64,000 nt of DNA, taken from contig SVLU01000009.1 of the NCBI GenBank assembly GCA_015067795.1, forward strand, positions 1-64,000. Reading direction: 5' to 3'. Of the stretch, positions 44,818 to 52,209 are shown piece by piece. The notes under the pieces were generated by a model, which searched no databases, was not told where the DNA came from, and was given only the letters and a program-made list of their open reading frames with translations. Each line of letters begins with the position of its first letter. The stretch's first letter is position 1. Origin of the DNA: Oscillospiraceae bacterium. GTDB lineage: Bacteria > Bacillota > Clostridia > Oscillospirales > Oscillospiraceae. A program made the position numbers and the translations under genes.

Positions 44818-45865
44818 GTTTTGGAGCAGTCGCCTTGAGGGCATTAAGCCCTATGTTCCGGGCGAGCAGCCGAAGATAGTAAATCTCATTAAGCTGAACA
44901 CAAACGAAAACCCATATCCACCATCCCCAAAGGCGATCGAAGCGGTTAATAAGCTTGAACCGGGTACATTTCGCCTTTATCCCGACCCCGAATGCAGTGG
45001 TCTTGTTAAGGCAATCGCTGACTGCTACGGTGTTAAGAATGAACAGGTTTTCGTTGGCAACGGCTCTGATGAAATCTTAGCCTTTGCTTATCTTGCGTTT
45101 TTTGACAAGGGCAAGGAGATAGTTTTTGCCGATATTACATACAGCTTTTATCCTGTATACGCAGATTTCTTCGGTCTTGATTACAGACAGATACCACTTA
45201 AGGATGATTTCACCTTTGCTGTTGATGCCTTCTGCGGCGGAAACCACGGTGTTATTATTGCAAACCCAAACGCACCGACAGGCATTGATATGGGTCTTGA
45301 AAATATCGAAAGGATACTCAAGGCTAACCCTGATGTTGTGGTTATTGTTGACGAGGCATACGTTGATTTCGGCTGTGAAACAGCCCTGCCGCTTATAGAC
45401 AAGTACCCAAATCTTTTGATTATCCGCACCTTCTCCAAGTCACGCTCTCTTGCGGGTCTGCGAGTTGGCTATGCTATCGGTGACGAAAAGCTCATTGAGG
45501 CTCTGAATTGCGTTAAGAACTGCATCAACTCCTACACTCTTGACCGTGTTGCTCTTGCGGCAGCTCAGGCGGCAGTTGAGGACAAGGCTTATTTTGAGGA
45601 GACCTGCGGTAAGATCATTGCAACAAGAGACGTTACCGTAAAGGCACTCCGTGAGATTGGCTTTACCGTTCTTGACTCAGGAGCAAATTTCATCTTTGCC
45701 AAGCATGAAACAGTATCGGGCACAGAGCTGTTTAAGAAGCTTCGTGAAATGGGCATTATTGTACGTCATTTCAGCACACCGCGCATTAACGAATGGCTTA
45801 GAATAACTATCGGTACTGACGATGAGATGTCAGCACTTATTGAGGGCATAAAGAAGATCATTTAG
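44810..45865 (+). CDS. hisC: Histidinol-phosphate aminotransferase
   Basis: This 351-aa fold-type I PLP enzyme has LNTNENPYPPSPKAIEA, NGSDEILAFAY, NPNAPTG, VDEAYVDF and the PLP-lysine motif RTFSKSRSLAGLRVGYA. It converts imidazole-acetol phosphate to histidinol phosphate. It is separate from other his genes, so a broader aminotransferase role is possible. Its 3' end overlaps the convergent gene by 8 nt. Confidence 0.93.
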   Translation: MNKFWSSRLEGIKPYVPGEQPKIVNLIKLNTNENPYPPSPKAIEAVNKLEPGTFRLYPDPECSGLVKAIADCYGVKNEQVFVGNGSDEILAFAYLAFFDKGKEIVFADITYSFYPVYADFFGLDYRQIPLKDDFTFAVDAFCGGNHGVIIANPNAPTGIDMGLENIERILKANPDVVVIVDEAYVDFGCETALPLIDKYPNLLIIRTFSKSRSLAGLRVGYAIGDEKLIEALNCVKNCINSYTLDRVALAAAQAAVEDKAYFEETCGKIIATRDVTVKALREIGFTVLDSGANFIFAKHETVSGTELFKKLREMGIIVRHFSTPRINEWLRITIGTDDEMSALIEGIKKII

Positions 45866-46601
45866 CAAAAATACGGTCAAGTATATCCTTTACATGGGGA
45901 TAGAACATAAAGGTATGCTTAATTCCCAGGCTCTCGCTGAGAGCTGATTTCCGCTTCATGCTGACTGCGTTGTCATAGAGAACAAGGTGGGCTTTATTTG
46001 CCGTGCGGTAGGTGAAGTAATAGGTGCAAAGCTCCTTTGAGAAAAAGGAGGGAGAGCGGTATTTCGTTATAAGTGCGTTCAGCTGGGAGTCGGTAAGCTC
46101 CTGTACGTTTTCCTCTTTTGCAGGCAGAGTGTAATCGCGGCGTACGTAGTCCAGCATTACAGCTACACGGTCAGGGCCATACTGCCTGATACCTGATGTT
46201 AGCTTACCGTTCAGGGAACCTACGGAAATACCGGTGGAGAGCATTACAATGGAATTGGGACAATGGGCAAAATGTGGCGGTACATATACGCTGAGCTTGT
46301 GTTTGACACAGACAGCAGAAATTGAAAGTGCCGCATCCTGCGGAAAACCCGGCGAAAGGTCAAGCACAACACCCGAAAAGCCATGTGCCATACATTCTCG
46401 GACTATCTCCCCCGGGAGAAATCCGCTTCCTGTGATGGCTCCGTTGTCATCGATGTACATTAAGCCGCCTTTGTATTCCGCGGTGGTGTTGGCTCGAAGA
46501 AGCCGTCCTGTGTTCGATATGCGGTAGGTCATATAGGCATGGCCGAAGCTTTGCTTTGGAGCATCCTTTATACTTTCAGGCGGCAGGGCGAGATAGACCA
46601 T
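45858..46601 (-). CDS. Protein of unknown function, possible TIM-barrel
   Basis: The 247-aa protein has no signal peptide or membrane helix. It contains alternating hydrophobic strands and helices (HGFSGVVLDLSPGFPQDAAL, KLSVYVPPHFAH, PDRVAVMLDYVRRDY) that could form a beta/alpha barrel like GH18-type spore hydrolases, but I see no catalytic DxxDxE motif. I do not recognise the family. The ATG at 46601 follows GGAGGTG. It is divergent from yqeG with a 54-nt gap and overlaps the hisC tail. It uses the same codon style as its neighbours. Confidence 0.75.
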   Translation of the reverse strand: MVYLALPPESIKDAPKQSFGHAYMTYRISNTGRLLRANTTAEYKGGLMYIDDNGAITGSGFLPGEIVRECMAHGFSGVVLDLSPGFPQDAALSISAVCVKHKLSVYVPPHFAHCPNSIVMLSTGISVGSLNGKLTSGIRQYGPDRVAVMLDYVRRDYTLPAKEENVQELTDSQLNALITKYRSPSFFSKELCTYYFTYRTANKAHLVLYDNAVSMKRKSALSESLGIKHTFMFYPHVKDILDRIFAK

Positions 46602-46655
46602 AAGCACCTCCATAAACCGATTAATACCAAAATATATTCAGCAAAGGTAATAAAT

Positions 46656-47162
46656 ATGAGTTTTTCATTGATAGCAGATTATTCATTTCTTAAGCTTACA
46701 GATGTTTCACCTGAATTTCTTGCAAAAAAGGGTGTGAAGCTTCTTCTTCTTGATTTGGACAATACCATTTCACCATACGGTGAAGCAGAGCCCTCTGAGG
46801 AAATAATGGACTGGGCGGGGGAAATGCACGATAAGGGGATAACACTTTTCATTGTATCCAACACAAAAAAGCCCAGAGCAGGTATTTTTGCGGATAAGAT
46901 GGGGATACCCTATATTAAGTATGCAAAAAAGCCATCACGATATGGGCTGCGTGAAGCAATGAGGATCACAGGTTTTACGGAAAAGGAAACTGCCCTTGCA
47001 GGTGATCAGACCTTTACGGACGTTCTTGCGGCAAACCGTGCTGATGTCATGTCCATAATGGTTGAGCCTATTAAGCTCAGCAATGCTTTTCTCACCGTCA
47101 GATACTGGCTGGAAAAGCCCTTCCGTATACTTACAAGAAATGATTTCAGGAGCAGATCATGA
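46656..47162 (+). CDS. yqeG: YqeG family HAD-IIIA phosphatase
   Basis: This 168-aa HAD-superfamily protein has motif I LLLDLDNTISPYGE, motif II IVSNTKK and motif III/IV AGDQTFTDVLAANR. YqeG-type proteins are HAD IIIA phosphatases, some tied to phosphatidylglycerophosphate dephosphorylation. The substrate here is uncertain. The ATG at 46656 follows AAAGG. The stop overlaps the next start (ATGA). Confidence 0.92.
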   Translation: MSFSLIADYSFLKLTDVSPEFLAKKGVKLLLLDLDNTISPYGEAEPSEEIMDWAGEMHDKGITLFIVSNTKKPRAGIFADKMGIPYIKYAKKPSRYGLREAMRITGFTEKETALAGDQTFTDVLAANRADVMSIMVEPIKLSNAFLTVRYWLEKPFRILTRNDFRSRS

Positions 47163-48223
47163 ATAAAATCAGAGACATACAGCGAGTGGTAGCGAATTCA
47201 AATTGCGATGCCATGCTCATAACCGGACCGTCCAACAGACGGTATGCCACAGGCTTCCGTTCAACTGCCGGTAAAGTGCTGGTTACCAAGGACGAAGCAT
47301 TGTTTTTTATTGATTCCAGATACATCGAAGCTGCTGAGGAGCAGATCAAAGACTGCCGTGTGATGGAGGTTGGGAAACGCAGTGATTACATTCTGCGGAT
47401 AAATGAAGCCATGAAGGAACATGGCTTATCCCGCCTTGGCTTTGAATACCAGGTCGTGACAGTTTCGGACTACAACTGGTTCAGCGAGAACCTTGAAGCC
47501 GAGCTTATTCCCTGTCAGGAGCTTCTGACAGGACTTCGTTCAGTTAAGTCTGCCGATGAGCTTGAGCTTATGAAAAAGGCACAGAGTATTGCGGAGCGGG
47601 CTTTTGAGCAGGTTCTTGGTATTATCTCAACCGATATTACCGAAACTCAGCTTGCGGCAGAGCTTACTCATCGAATGATGATGCTTGGTGCAGAAGGCTG
47701 TTCCTTTGAGCCGATAATCGTTTCGGGAGATCATTCCAGCATCCCTCACGGCGAAGCTGAGGATGTGAAGCTGAAAAATGGCTTTCTTATCATGGATTTC
47801 GGTGCAAGGTATAAGGGCTACTGTTCCGATACCACAAGAACTCTTTGCATCGGAAAACCAACAGAGGAGATGCGGAAGGTTTACGATACCGTTCTTGAAG
47901 CACAGCTTGCCGGCATAGCTGCCGCAAAGGCCGGAGTTACAGGTGAGAGCATCGACAAAGCCGCAAGGGACGTTATCAACGCCAATGGATACAAGGGAGC
48001 CTTCGGCCATGCCTTTGGTCACAGCCTTGGGCTGGACATCCACGAAAATCCAAACGCCGCTCCCGGAGTTAAGGAAATAATTCCCAAAGGTGCGGTGATT
48101 TCCGCAGAACCGGGCATTTATTTAAAGGGAAAATTCGGCGTAAGAATAGAGGATGTGCTCTATATTACCGAAAACGGCAGTGAGGATATAACAAATTTAC
48201 GGAAAGATTTGATTATTTTATAA
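47159..48223 (+). CDS. M24 family Xaa-Pro peptidase
   Basis: The 354-aa protein has a creatinase-like N-terminal domain and a pita-bread catalytic domain with the metal ligands in MDFGARYKGYCSDTTRT, FGHAFGHSLGLDIHE, SAEPGIY and RIEDV. It removes N-terminal residues before proline. The yqeG-pepQ/papA-efp order is common in Clostridia, where efp relieves ribosome stalling on polyproline and the peptidase deals with Xaa-Pro bonds. Confidence 0.93.
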   Translation: MNKIRDIQRVVANSNCDAMLITGPSNRRYATGFRSTAGKVLVTKDEALFFIDSRYIEAAEEQIKDCRVMEVGKRSDYILRINEAMKEHGLSRLGFEYQVVTVSDYNWFSENLEAELIPCQELLTGLRSVKSADELELMKKAQSIAERAFEQVLGIISTDITETQLAAELTHRMMMLGAEGCSFEPIIVSGDHSSIPHGEAEDVKLKNGFLIMDFGARYKGYCSDTTRTLCIGKPTEEMRKVYDTVLEAQLAGIAAAKAGVTGESIDKAARDVINANGYKGAFGHAFGHSLGLDIHENPNAAPGVKEIIPKGAVISAEPGIYLKGKFGVRIEDVLYITENGSEDITNLRKDLIIL

Positions 48224-48230
48224 AAATTCC

Positions 48231-48259
48231 TTGCAATACAGAGCGAAATGCGATAAAAT
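48231..48259 (+). promoter_or_regulatory. Promoter of efp
   Basis: TTGCAA (48231-48236) and TAAAAT (48254-48259) are separated by 17 nt, about 65 nt before the efp start. Confidence 0.6.
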
Positions 48260-48323
48260 ATCATAGAAAAATTATTGAACTTCAGCTTAAGCTGAGCTTC
48301 AAAAACATATTAGGAGGATAAGT

Positions 48324-48887
48324 ATGATTACAGCAGGTGATTTCAGAAACGGTGTTACCTTTGAAATGGACGGAAAGGTCATGCAAGTAGTAGAATTCCA
48401 GCATGTTAAGCCAGGTAAGGGCGCAGCTTTTGTTCGTACAAAGATGAAGAACGTCATTACAGGTGCAGTTACTGAAACTTCCTTTAACCCAACCGATAAG
48501 TTTGAAAACGCACAGATCGACCGCCGTACAATGGAATACAGCTACAGCGACGGTTCTCTGTACTACTTCATGGACATGGAAACCTATGAACTGGAACCAA
48601 TCGATGAAAGCGTTCTCGGTTCCAACTTCAAGTTCGTTAAGGAAAACATGAGCTGCGTTATCCACTCTTACAAGGGCAAGGTATTTAACGTAGAACCACC
48701 TACATTCGTTGATCTGGAAGTTACACACACTGACCCAGGCTTCAAGGGCGATACAGCTACAAACGTAACAAAGCCTGCAACTCTTGAAACAGGTGCAGAG
48801 GTTAAGGTTCCACTTTTCATCAACATTGGTGACAGAATCAGAATCGACACCAGAGTTGGCGAATATCTGGAAAGATCCAAGGGCTAA
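48324..48887 (+). CDS. efp: Elongation factor P
   Basis: This 187-aa three-domain EF-P has [20 protein letters not shown], the loop [15 protein letters not shown] whose lysine is the usual modification site position, and the C-terminal [12 protein letters not shown] [14 protein letters not shown]. It helps ribosomes through consecutive prolines. RBS AGGAGG precedes the ATG. Confidence 0.97.
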   Translation: MITAGDFRNGVTFEMDGKVMQVVEFQHVKPGKGAAFVRTKMKNVITGAVTETSFNPTDKFENAQIDRRTMEYSYSDGSLYYFMDMETYELEPIDESVLGSNFKFVKENMSCVIHSYKGKVFNVEPPTFVDLEVTHTDPGFKGDTATNVTKPATLETGAEVKVPLFINIGDRIRIDTRVGEYLERSKG

Positions 48888-48890
48888 TGT

Positions 48891-48911
48891 CGCTTTTACT
48901 TCGTAAAAGCG
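48891..48911 (+). other. Hairpin after efp
   Basis: CGCTTTTAC and GTAAAAGCG form a perfect 9-bp stem with loop TTC, 3 nt after the efp stop. No T-tract follows, so it is more likely a stability or processing hairpin than a terminator. Confidence 0.5.
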
Positions 48912-48999
48912 AAGTGAAGAGATAAAAGTGAGAATTATTTTTGCTTTTCTCAATTCTTCCGCGAGTATAGCGGACAAATAACACAGGAGGTATTTAACA

Positions 49000-49440
49000 A
49001 TGTCAGTTGTTGAAAAGGTAGCATATCTGAAGGGTCTGGCAGACGGACTGGGTCTGGATGCTGAAACCAAGGAAGGCAAGCTCTTTAGTGCAATTATCGA
49101 CACTCTCGAAGAAATGGCTGAAGAGATCGAAGAACTCAACGACAACGCTCTCGATATCGGTGATGAGCTTGATGCGATCTCCGAAGATCTGGCAGAGGTT
49201 GAAGATATCGTATTCGGTGACGAATGTGATGACGACTGCGATTGCGGTTGCTGCGATGATGACGACTATGATTTCGATGATGAAGATGATTGCGAAATCA
49301 GCGTTGTTTGCCCGGCTTGCAATGACGAACTGATCATTGACGAGTCCATTCTGGAGCTCGGTCAGATCGAATGTCCAAACTGCGGCGAAACTCTTGAATT
49401 TGAATTTGACGAAGAAGATTTCGTTGAAGACGAAGAATAA
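49000..49440 (+). CDS. CD1247-type acidic protein with zinc ribbon
   Basis: The 146-aa protein begins SVVEKVAYLKGLADGLGLD, the 'CD1247 N-terminal domain' found in Clostridia. Acidic helices and a segment of mostly Asp and Cys (residues ~75-98) follow, then a C-terminal zinc ribbon with CPAC and CPNC pairs (VCPACNDELI...IECPNCGETLEFE). Function is unknown. RBS AGGAGG and the following terminator make it monocistronic or coupled to efp. Asp makes up a striking share of the middle. Confidence 0.9.
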   Translation: MSVVEKVAYLKGLADGLGLDAETKEGKLFSAIIDTLEEMAEEIEELNDNALDIGDELDAISEDLAEVEDIVFGDECDDDCDCGCCDDDDYDFDDEDDCEISVVCPACNDELIIDESILELGQIECPNCGETLEFEFDEEDFVEDEE

Positions 49441-49455
49441 TAAGAGATAATCAAG

Positions 49456-49485
49456 ATCCTCCTGCGAAAGCAGGAGGATTTTTTG
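49456..49485 (+). terminator. Terminator after the CD1247-type gene
   Basis: ATCCTCCTGC and GCAGGAGGAT form a perfect 10-bp stem with loop GAAA, followed by TTTTTTG. Confidence 0.92.
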
Positions 49486-49595
49486 TTGTATTGAGCCATT
49501 GATTTATTTGATGTTTTGCGATACACTATTACACATAAACACAAGTAAATGTGTTGCGAGGTAAAAGAATATCAGGCAAAGGGGGCAGAACAGTA

Positions 49596-50741
49596 ATGGC
49601 TGGAAATCGTAATCTTAATAGTGCAAAAACTGCCAGGAAGGACGAGTTTTATACGCAGTTAACGGATATTGAAAAGGAAATGCGTTATTATCGTAAGCAT
49701 TTCAAAGGAAAGACTGTACTTTGCAACTGTGATGATCCGTTTGAAAGCAATTTCTTCAAGTATTTTGTTCTTAACTTCAACCGGCTTGGATTAAAGAAGT
49801 TAATAGCTACCTGTTATGCTACGTCACCCATCATGGGTAGTTGCTTCCAATATCGTATTGATGACAATGGCCAGATGTCTTTTTCATTTGGTGATGAATC
49901 GGTTGTGGATAATGATAACAAGCATCCCTATAAAGCTGTTGTTACTCAGGTTTATGATAAAACTGGTGACGGTGGAGTAGATATGCTTGATATAGCAAAA
50001 CTTTTTATGGATAGCGAAAATGAACTGACTGAGCTAAACGGTGATGGAGATTTCCGATCTCCAGAGTGTATTGCACTTCTTGATGAGGCTGATATTGTGG
50101 TTACAAATCCGCCTTTTAGTCTTTTTCGTGAATATGTTTCCTTGATTGTAGAACACCAAAAAAGTTTTATTATTATCGGTAATCAAAATGCTATTTCGTA
50201 TGAAGAAACATTTTCATTAATGAAGAGCAACAGAATGTGGATAGGTGCAAGTATTCATTCGGGTGATAGAGCTTTCTTTGTGCCTGACGATTACCCACTT
50301 GATGCCGCTGGGTGTGGTATTGATGAAGAAACCGGCAGGAAATATATCCGTGTAAAAGGTGTACGTTGGTTTACTAATCTTGATATTAAACATAGGCACG
50401 AGGAAATGATACTCGTCCGTAGATATACCCCAGATGAATATCCAAAATATGTGAATTATGATGCCATTGAAGTGGCAAAAACGTCTGATATTCCTTGTGA
50501 TTATGCAGGAGAAATGGGTGTTCCCATTACTTTTATGGATAAATATAATCCGGATCAGTTTGAAATTATTGGTATTAGCCGTGAGTTGGTTCGTACGTTA
50601 TCTGATGATGTGCGAAAGAACGGTGCATATCCCCAAATCGGAAGATTCTATCTTGATGTTGGAGAAACAAAATATAAAAAAGTCTATGAGCGTTTAGTTA
50701 TTCGGAACAAATACCCTGAAGTGCCAAAGGAGACAAAGTGA
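49596..50741 (+). CDS. EcoRI-family adenine-specific DNA methyltransferase
   Basis: This 381-aa protein belongs to the EcoRI-methylase family (PF13651-like). It has TARKDEFYTQLTDIEKEM near the start, the cofactor region KTVLCNCDDPFESNFFKYF and the catalytic N171-PPF motif (VVTNPPFSLFREY), followed by FIIIGNQNAISY. It would methylate adenine in a short recognition site. I chose the ATG at 49596, after AAAGGGGG. It is directly followed by a DUF262/HNH gene. The two genes use more A/T-rich codons than their neighbours, which suggests acquisition by transfer. Confidence 0.9.
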   Translation: MAGNRNLNSAKTARKDEFYTQLTDIEKEMRYYRKHFKGKTVLCNCDDPFESNFFKYFVLNFNRLGLKKLIATCYATSPIMGSCFQYRIDDNGQMSFSFGDESVVDNDNKHPYKAVVTQVYDKTGDGGVDMLDIAKLFMDSENELTELNGDGDFRSPECIALLDEADIVVTNPPFSLFREYVSLIVEHQKSFIIIGNQNAISYEETFSLMKSNRMWIGASIHSGDRAFFVPDDYPLDAAGCGIDEETGRKYIRVKGVRWFTNLDIKHRHEEMILVRRYTPDEYPKYVNYDAIEVAKTSDIPCDYAGEMGVPITFMDKYNPDQFEIIGISRELVRTLSDDVRKNGAYPQIGRFYLDVGETKYKKVYERLVIRNKYPEVPKETK

Positions 50742-50742
50742 T

Positions 50743-51852
50743 ATGCAGATAACTGAATTAAAGGTGACTATTGGCGAAGTATATGAGGGCTATTTCAATG
50801 ATGCCGAAGAAGGCGTTGTTGGTTATAACGAACTGCTTGATATTCGTCCCCGTTATCAGCGTGAGTTTGTTTACAAGGACGCACAGCGGGATGAAGTTAT
50901 ACGCACTGTAATGAAGGGATTACCGCTGAATGTCATTTACTGGTGCAAGGTAAAAAAAGACGATGGAACAGATGGTTTTGAAGTGCTGGATGGTCAGCAA
51001 CGCACTATTTCTGTATGTGAATATGTGGATGGGTCTTTCTCTGTTGATGACAAGTATTTCTACAACCTACCTGCGGATAAGAAGAAGCAGATTTTGGATT
51101 ATCCTCTGTTTGTATATGTCTGTGATGGCACTGATTCCGAAAAATTGGATTGGTTTAGGATTATAAATATTGCTGGCGAACAGTTAACCGATCAGGAGCT
51201 TCGTAATGCAGTTTACGCGGGTTCATGGACATCTGATGCAAAACGATATTTTTCAAAAACCGGTTGTGCTGCAAACTCATTAGCAGGAGATTATCTGAAA
51301 GGTTCTTCTATTAGGCAGGAATATCTTGAAACTGCAATCATGTGGGCGGCAAGTGCCGAGGGAAAGACAATTGAAGCGTATATGGCTCAGCATCAGAATG
51401 ACCCAAGTGCTGTGATACTTTGGAATTATTTCCGATCTGTGATTGACTGGGTGCAGGCAATTTTTCCGAAGAAACGTAAAGAAATGAAAGGCTTGCCTTG
51501 GGGATTGTTTTTCAATGAACATGGTAAACGAACAGATCTTGACCCGAAGAAGCTTGAAACTGAGATTCAGCGACTTATGGGTGATGAAGATGTAACGAGA
51601 AAATCCGGCATTTATGAGTATTTGCTGACTGGTGAAGAGAAAAAATTGTCAATTCGTGCGTTTGATCGGCGTGATGCTTTGGCAGCATATGAGAAGCAGG
51701 AGCATAAGTGTTCAATCTGCGGAGAAACATTTGACTTTGAGCAAATGCACGCAGACCATATTATCCCTTGGTCTAAAGGAGGTAAAACTGTGCCGGAGAA
51801 CTGCCAGATGCTTTGCCGTGACTGTAATTTAAGGAAAGGTGCACAAGCATAA
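50743..51852 (+). CDS. DUF262 and HNH endonuclease domain protein
   Basis: The 369-aa protein has an N-terminal DUF262/ParB-like domain with D83-GQQR and RPRYQREFVYKDAQRDEVI, a helical middle, and a C-terminal HNH nuclease with zinc cysteines (C323SIC326 and CRDC) around MHADHIIPWSKGG. This domain pair occurs in GmrSD-type and other defence nucleases. It starts 1 nt after the methyltransferase stop, with AAGGAG as ribosome site, so the two form one transcription unit. It is likely the restriction half of the system; its dependence on sequence or modification state is unknown. Confidence 0.88.
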   Translation: MQITELKVTIGEVYEGYFNDAEEGVVGYNELLDIRPRYQREFVYKDAQRDEVIRTVMKGLPLNVIYWCKVKKDDGTDGFEVLDGQQRTISVCEYVDGSFSVDDKYFYNLPADKKKQILDYPLFVYVCDGTDSEKLDWFRIINIAGEQLTDQELRNAVYAGSWTSDAKRYFSKTGCAANSLAGDYLKGSSIRQEYLETAIMWAASAEGKTIEAYMAQHQNDPSAVILWNYFRSVIDWVQAIFPKKRKEMKGLPWGLFFNEHGKRTDLDPKKLETEIQRLMGDEDVTRKSGIYEYLLTGEEKKLSIRAFDRRDALAAYEKQEHKCSICGETFDFEQMHADHIIPWSKGGKTVPENCQMLCRDCNLRKGAQA

Positions 51853-51867
51853 TTTGTTTTTAAAAGG

Positions 51868-51892
51868 TTGTGTATCATTGTACGATACACAA
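51868..51892. terminator. Hairpin after the restriction-modification genes
   Basis: TTGTGTATC and GATACACAA form a perfect 9-bp stem with a 7-nt loop. T-tracts are weak on the plus strand; on the minus strand CCTTTT follows. Confidence 0.5.
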
Positions 51893-51910
51893 ATCGACTA
51901 TAAAAAACTT

Positions 51911-51934
51911 CCCTCGTCAGAGGGAGGTTTTTCG
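51911..51934 (+). terminator. Repeat-derived terminator
   Basis: TCCCTC and GAGGGA enclose a GTCA loop region and are followed by GGTTTTTCG. It is a short copy of the CCTCCCTC/GAGGGAGG repeat module and has the form of an intrinsic terminator. Confidence 0.65.
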
Positions 51935-51942
51935 ATAAACTA

Positions 51943-52177
51943 ATGGAGCATTGCCATGCGGCAATGCTCCATAGAGCGTGTCAAAGAACCCCAATCTGTC
52001 ATTCCGAGGAGCGAAGCGACGTGGGAATCTTAACTGAAATAGTTGCAGATACTTTACGTTTTTAAATATTTTAGATACTTTTTTAAGATTGCCACGACCC
52101 CGTTGGGGTCTCGCAATGACAAAATTTATACTTTTTCGACAGTCTGAATGGAGCATTGCCATGCGGCAATGCTCCAT
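51943..52177. repeat. Composite repeat between two identical 30-bp palindromes
   Basis: The palindrome ATGGAGCATTGCC-ATGC-GGCAATGCTCCAT occurs at 51943-51972 and again at 52148-52177. Between them are an inverted module TGTCATTCCGAGGAGCGAAG plus CGACGTGGGAATCTT (51998-52034) and ATTGCCACGACCCCGTTGGG plus GTCTCGCAATGACA (52088-52125), which match modules at 1-137 and 3382-3572. Nothing here encodes a gene. The stretch 51853-52209 is explained by these elements. Confidence 0.85.
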
Positions 52178-52209
52178 AACTTTTTGTGAGATTATTATGC
52201 TGTTATTGT

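Noticed and set aside
51917..52177. Minus-strand open frame of 86 codons
   Set aside because: It lies entirely within the palindromic repeats, with no ribosome site.
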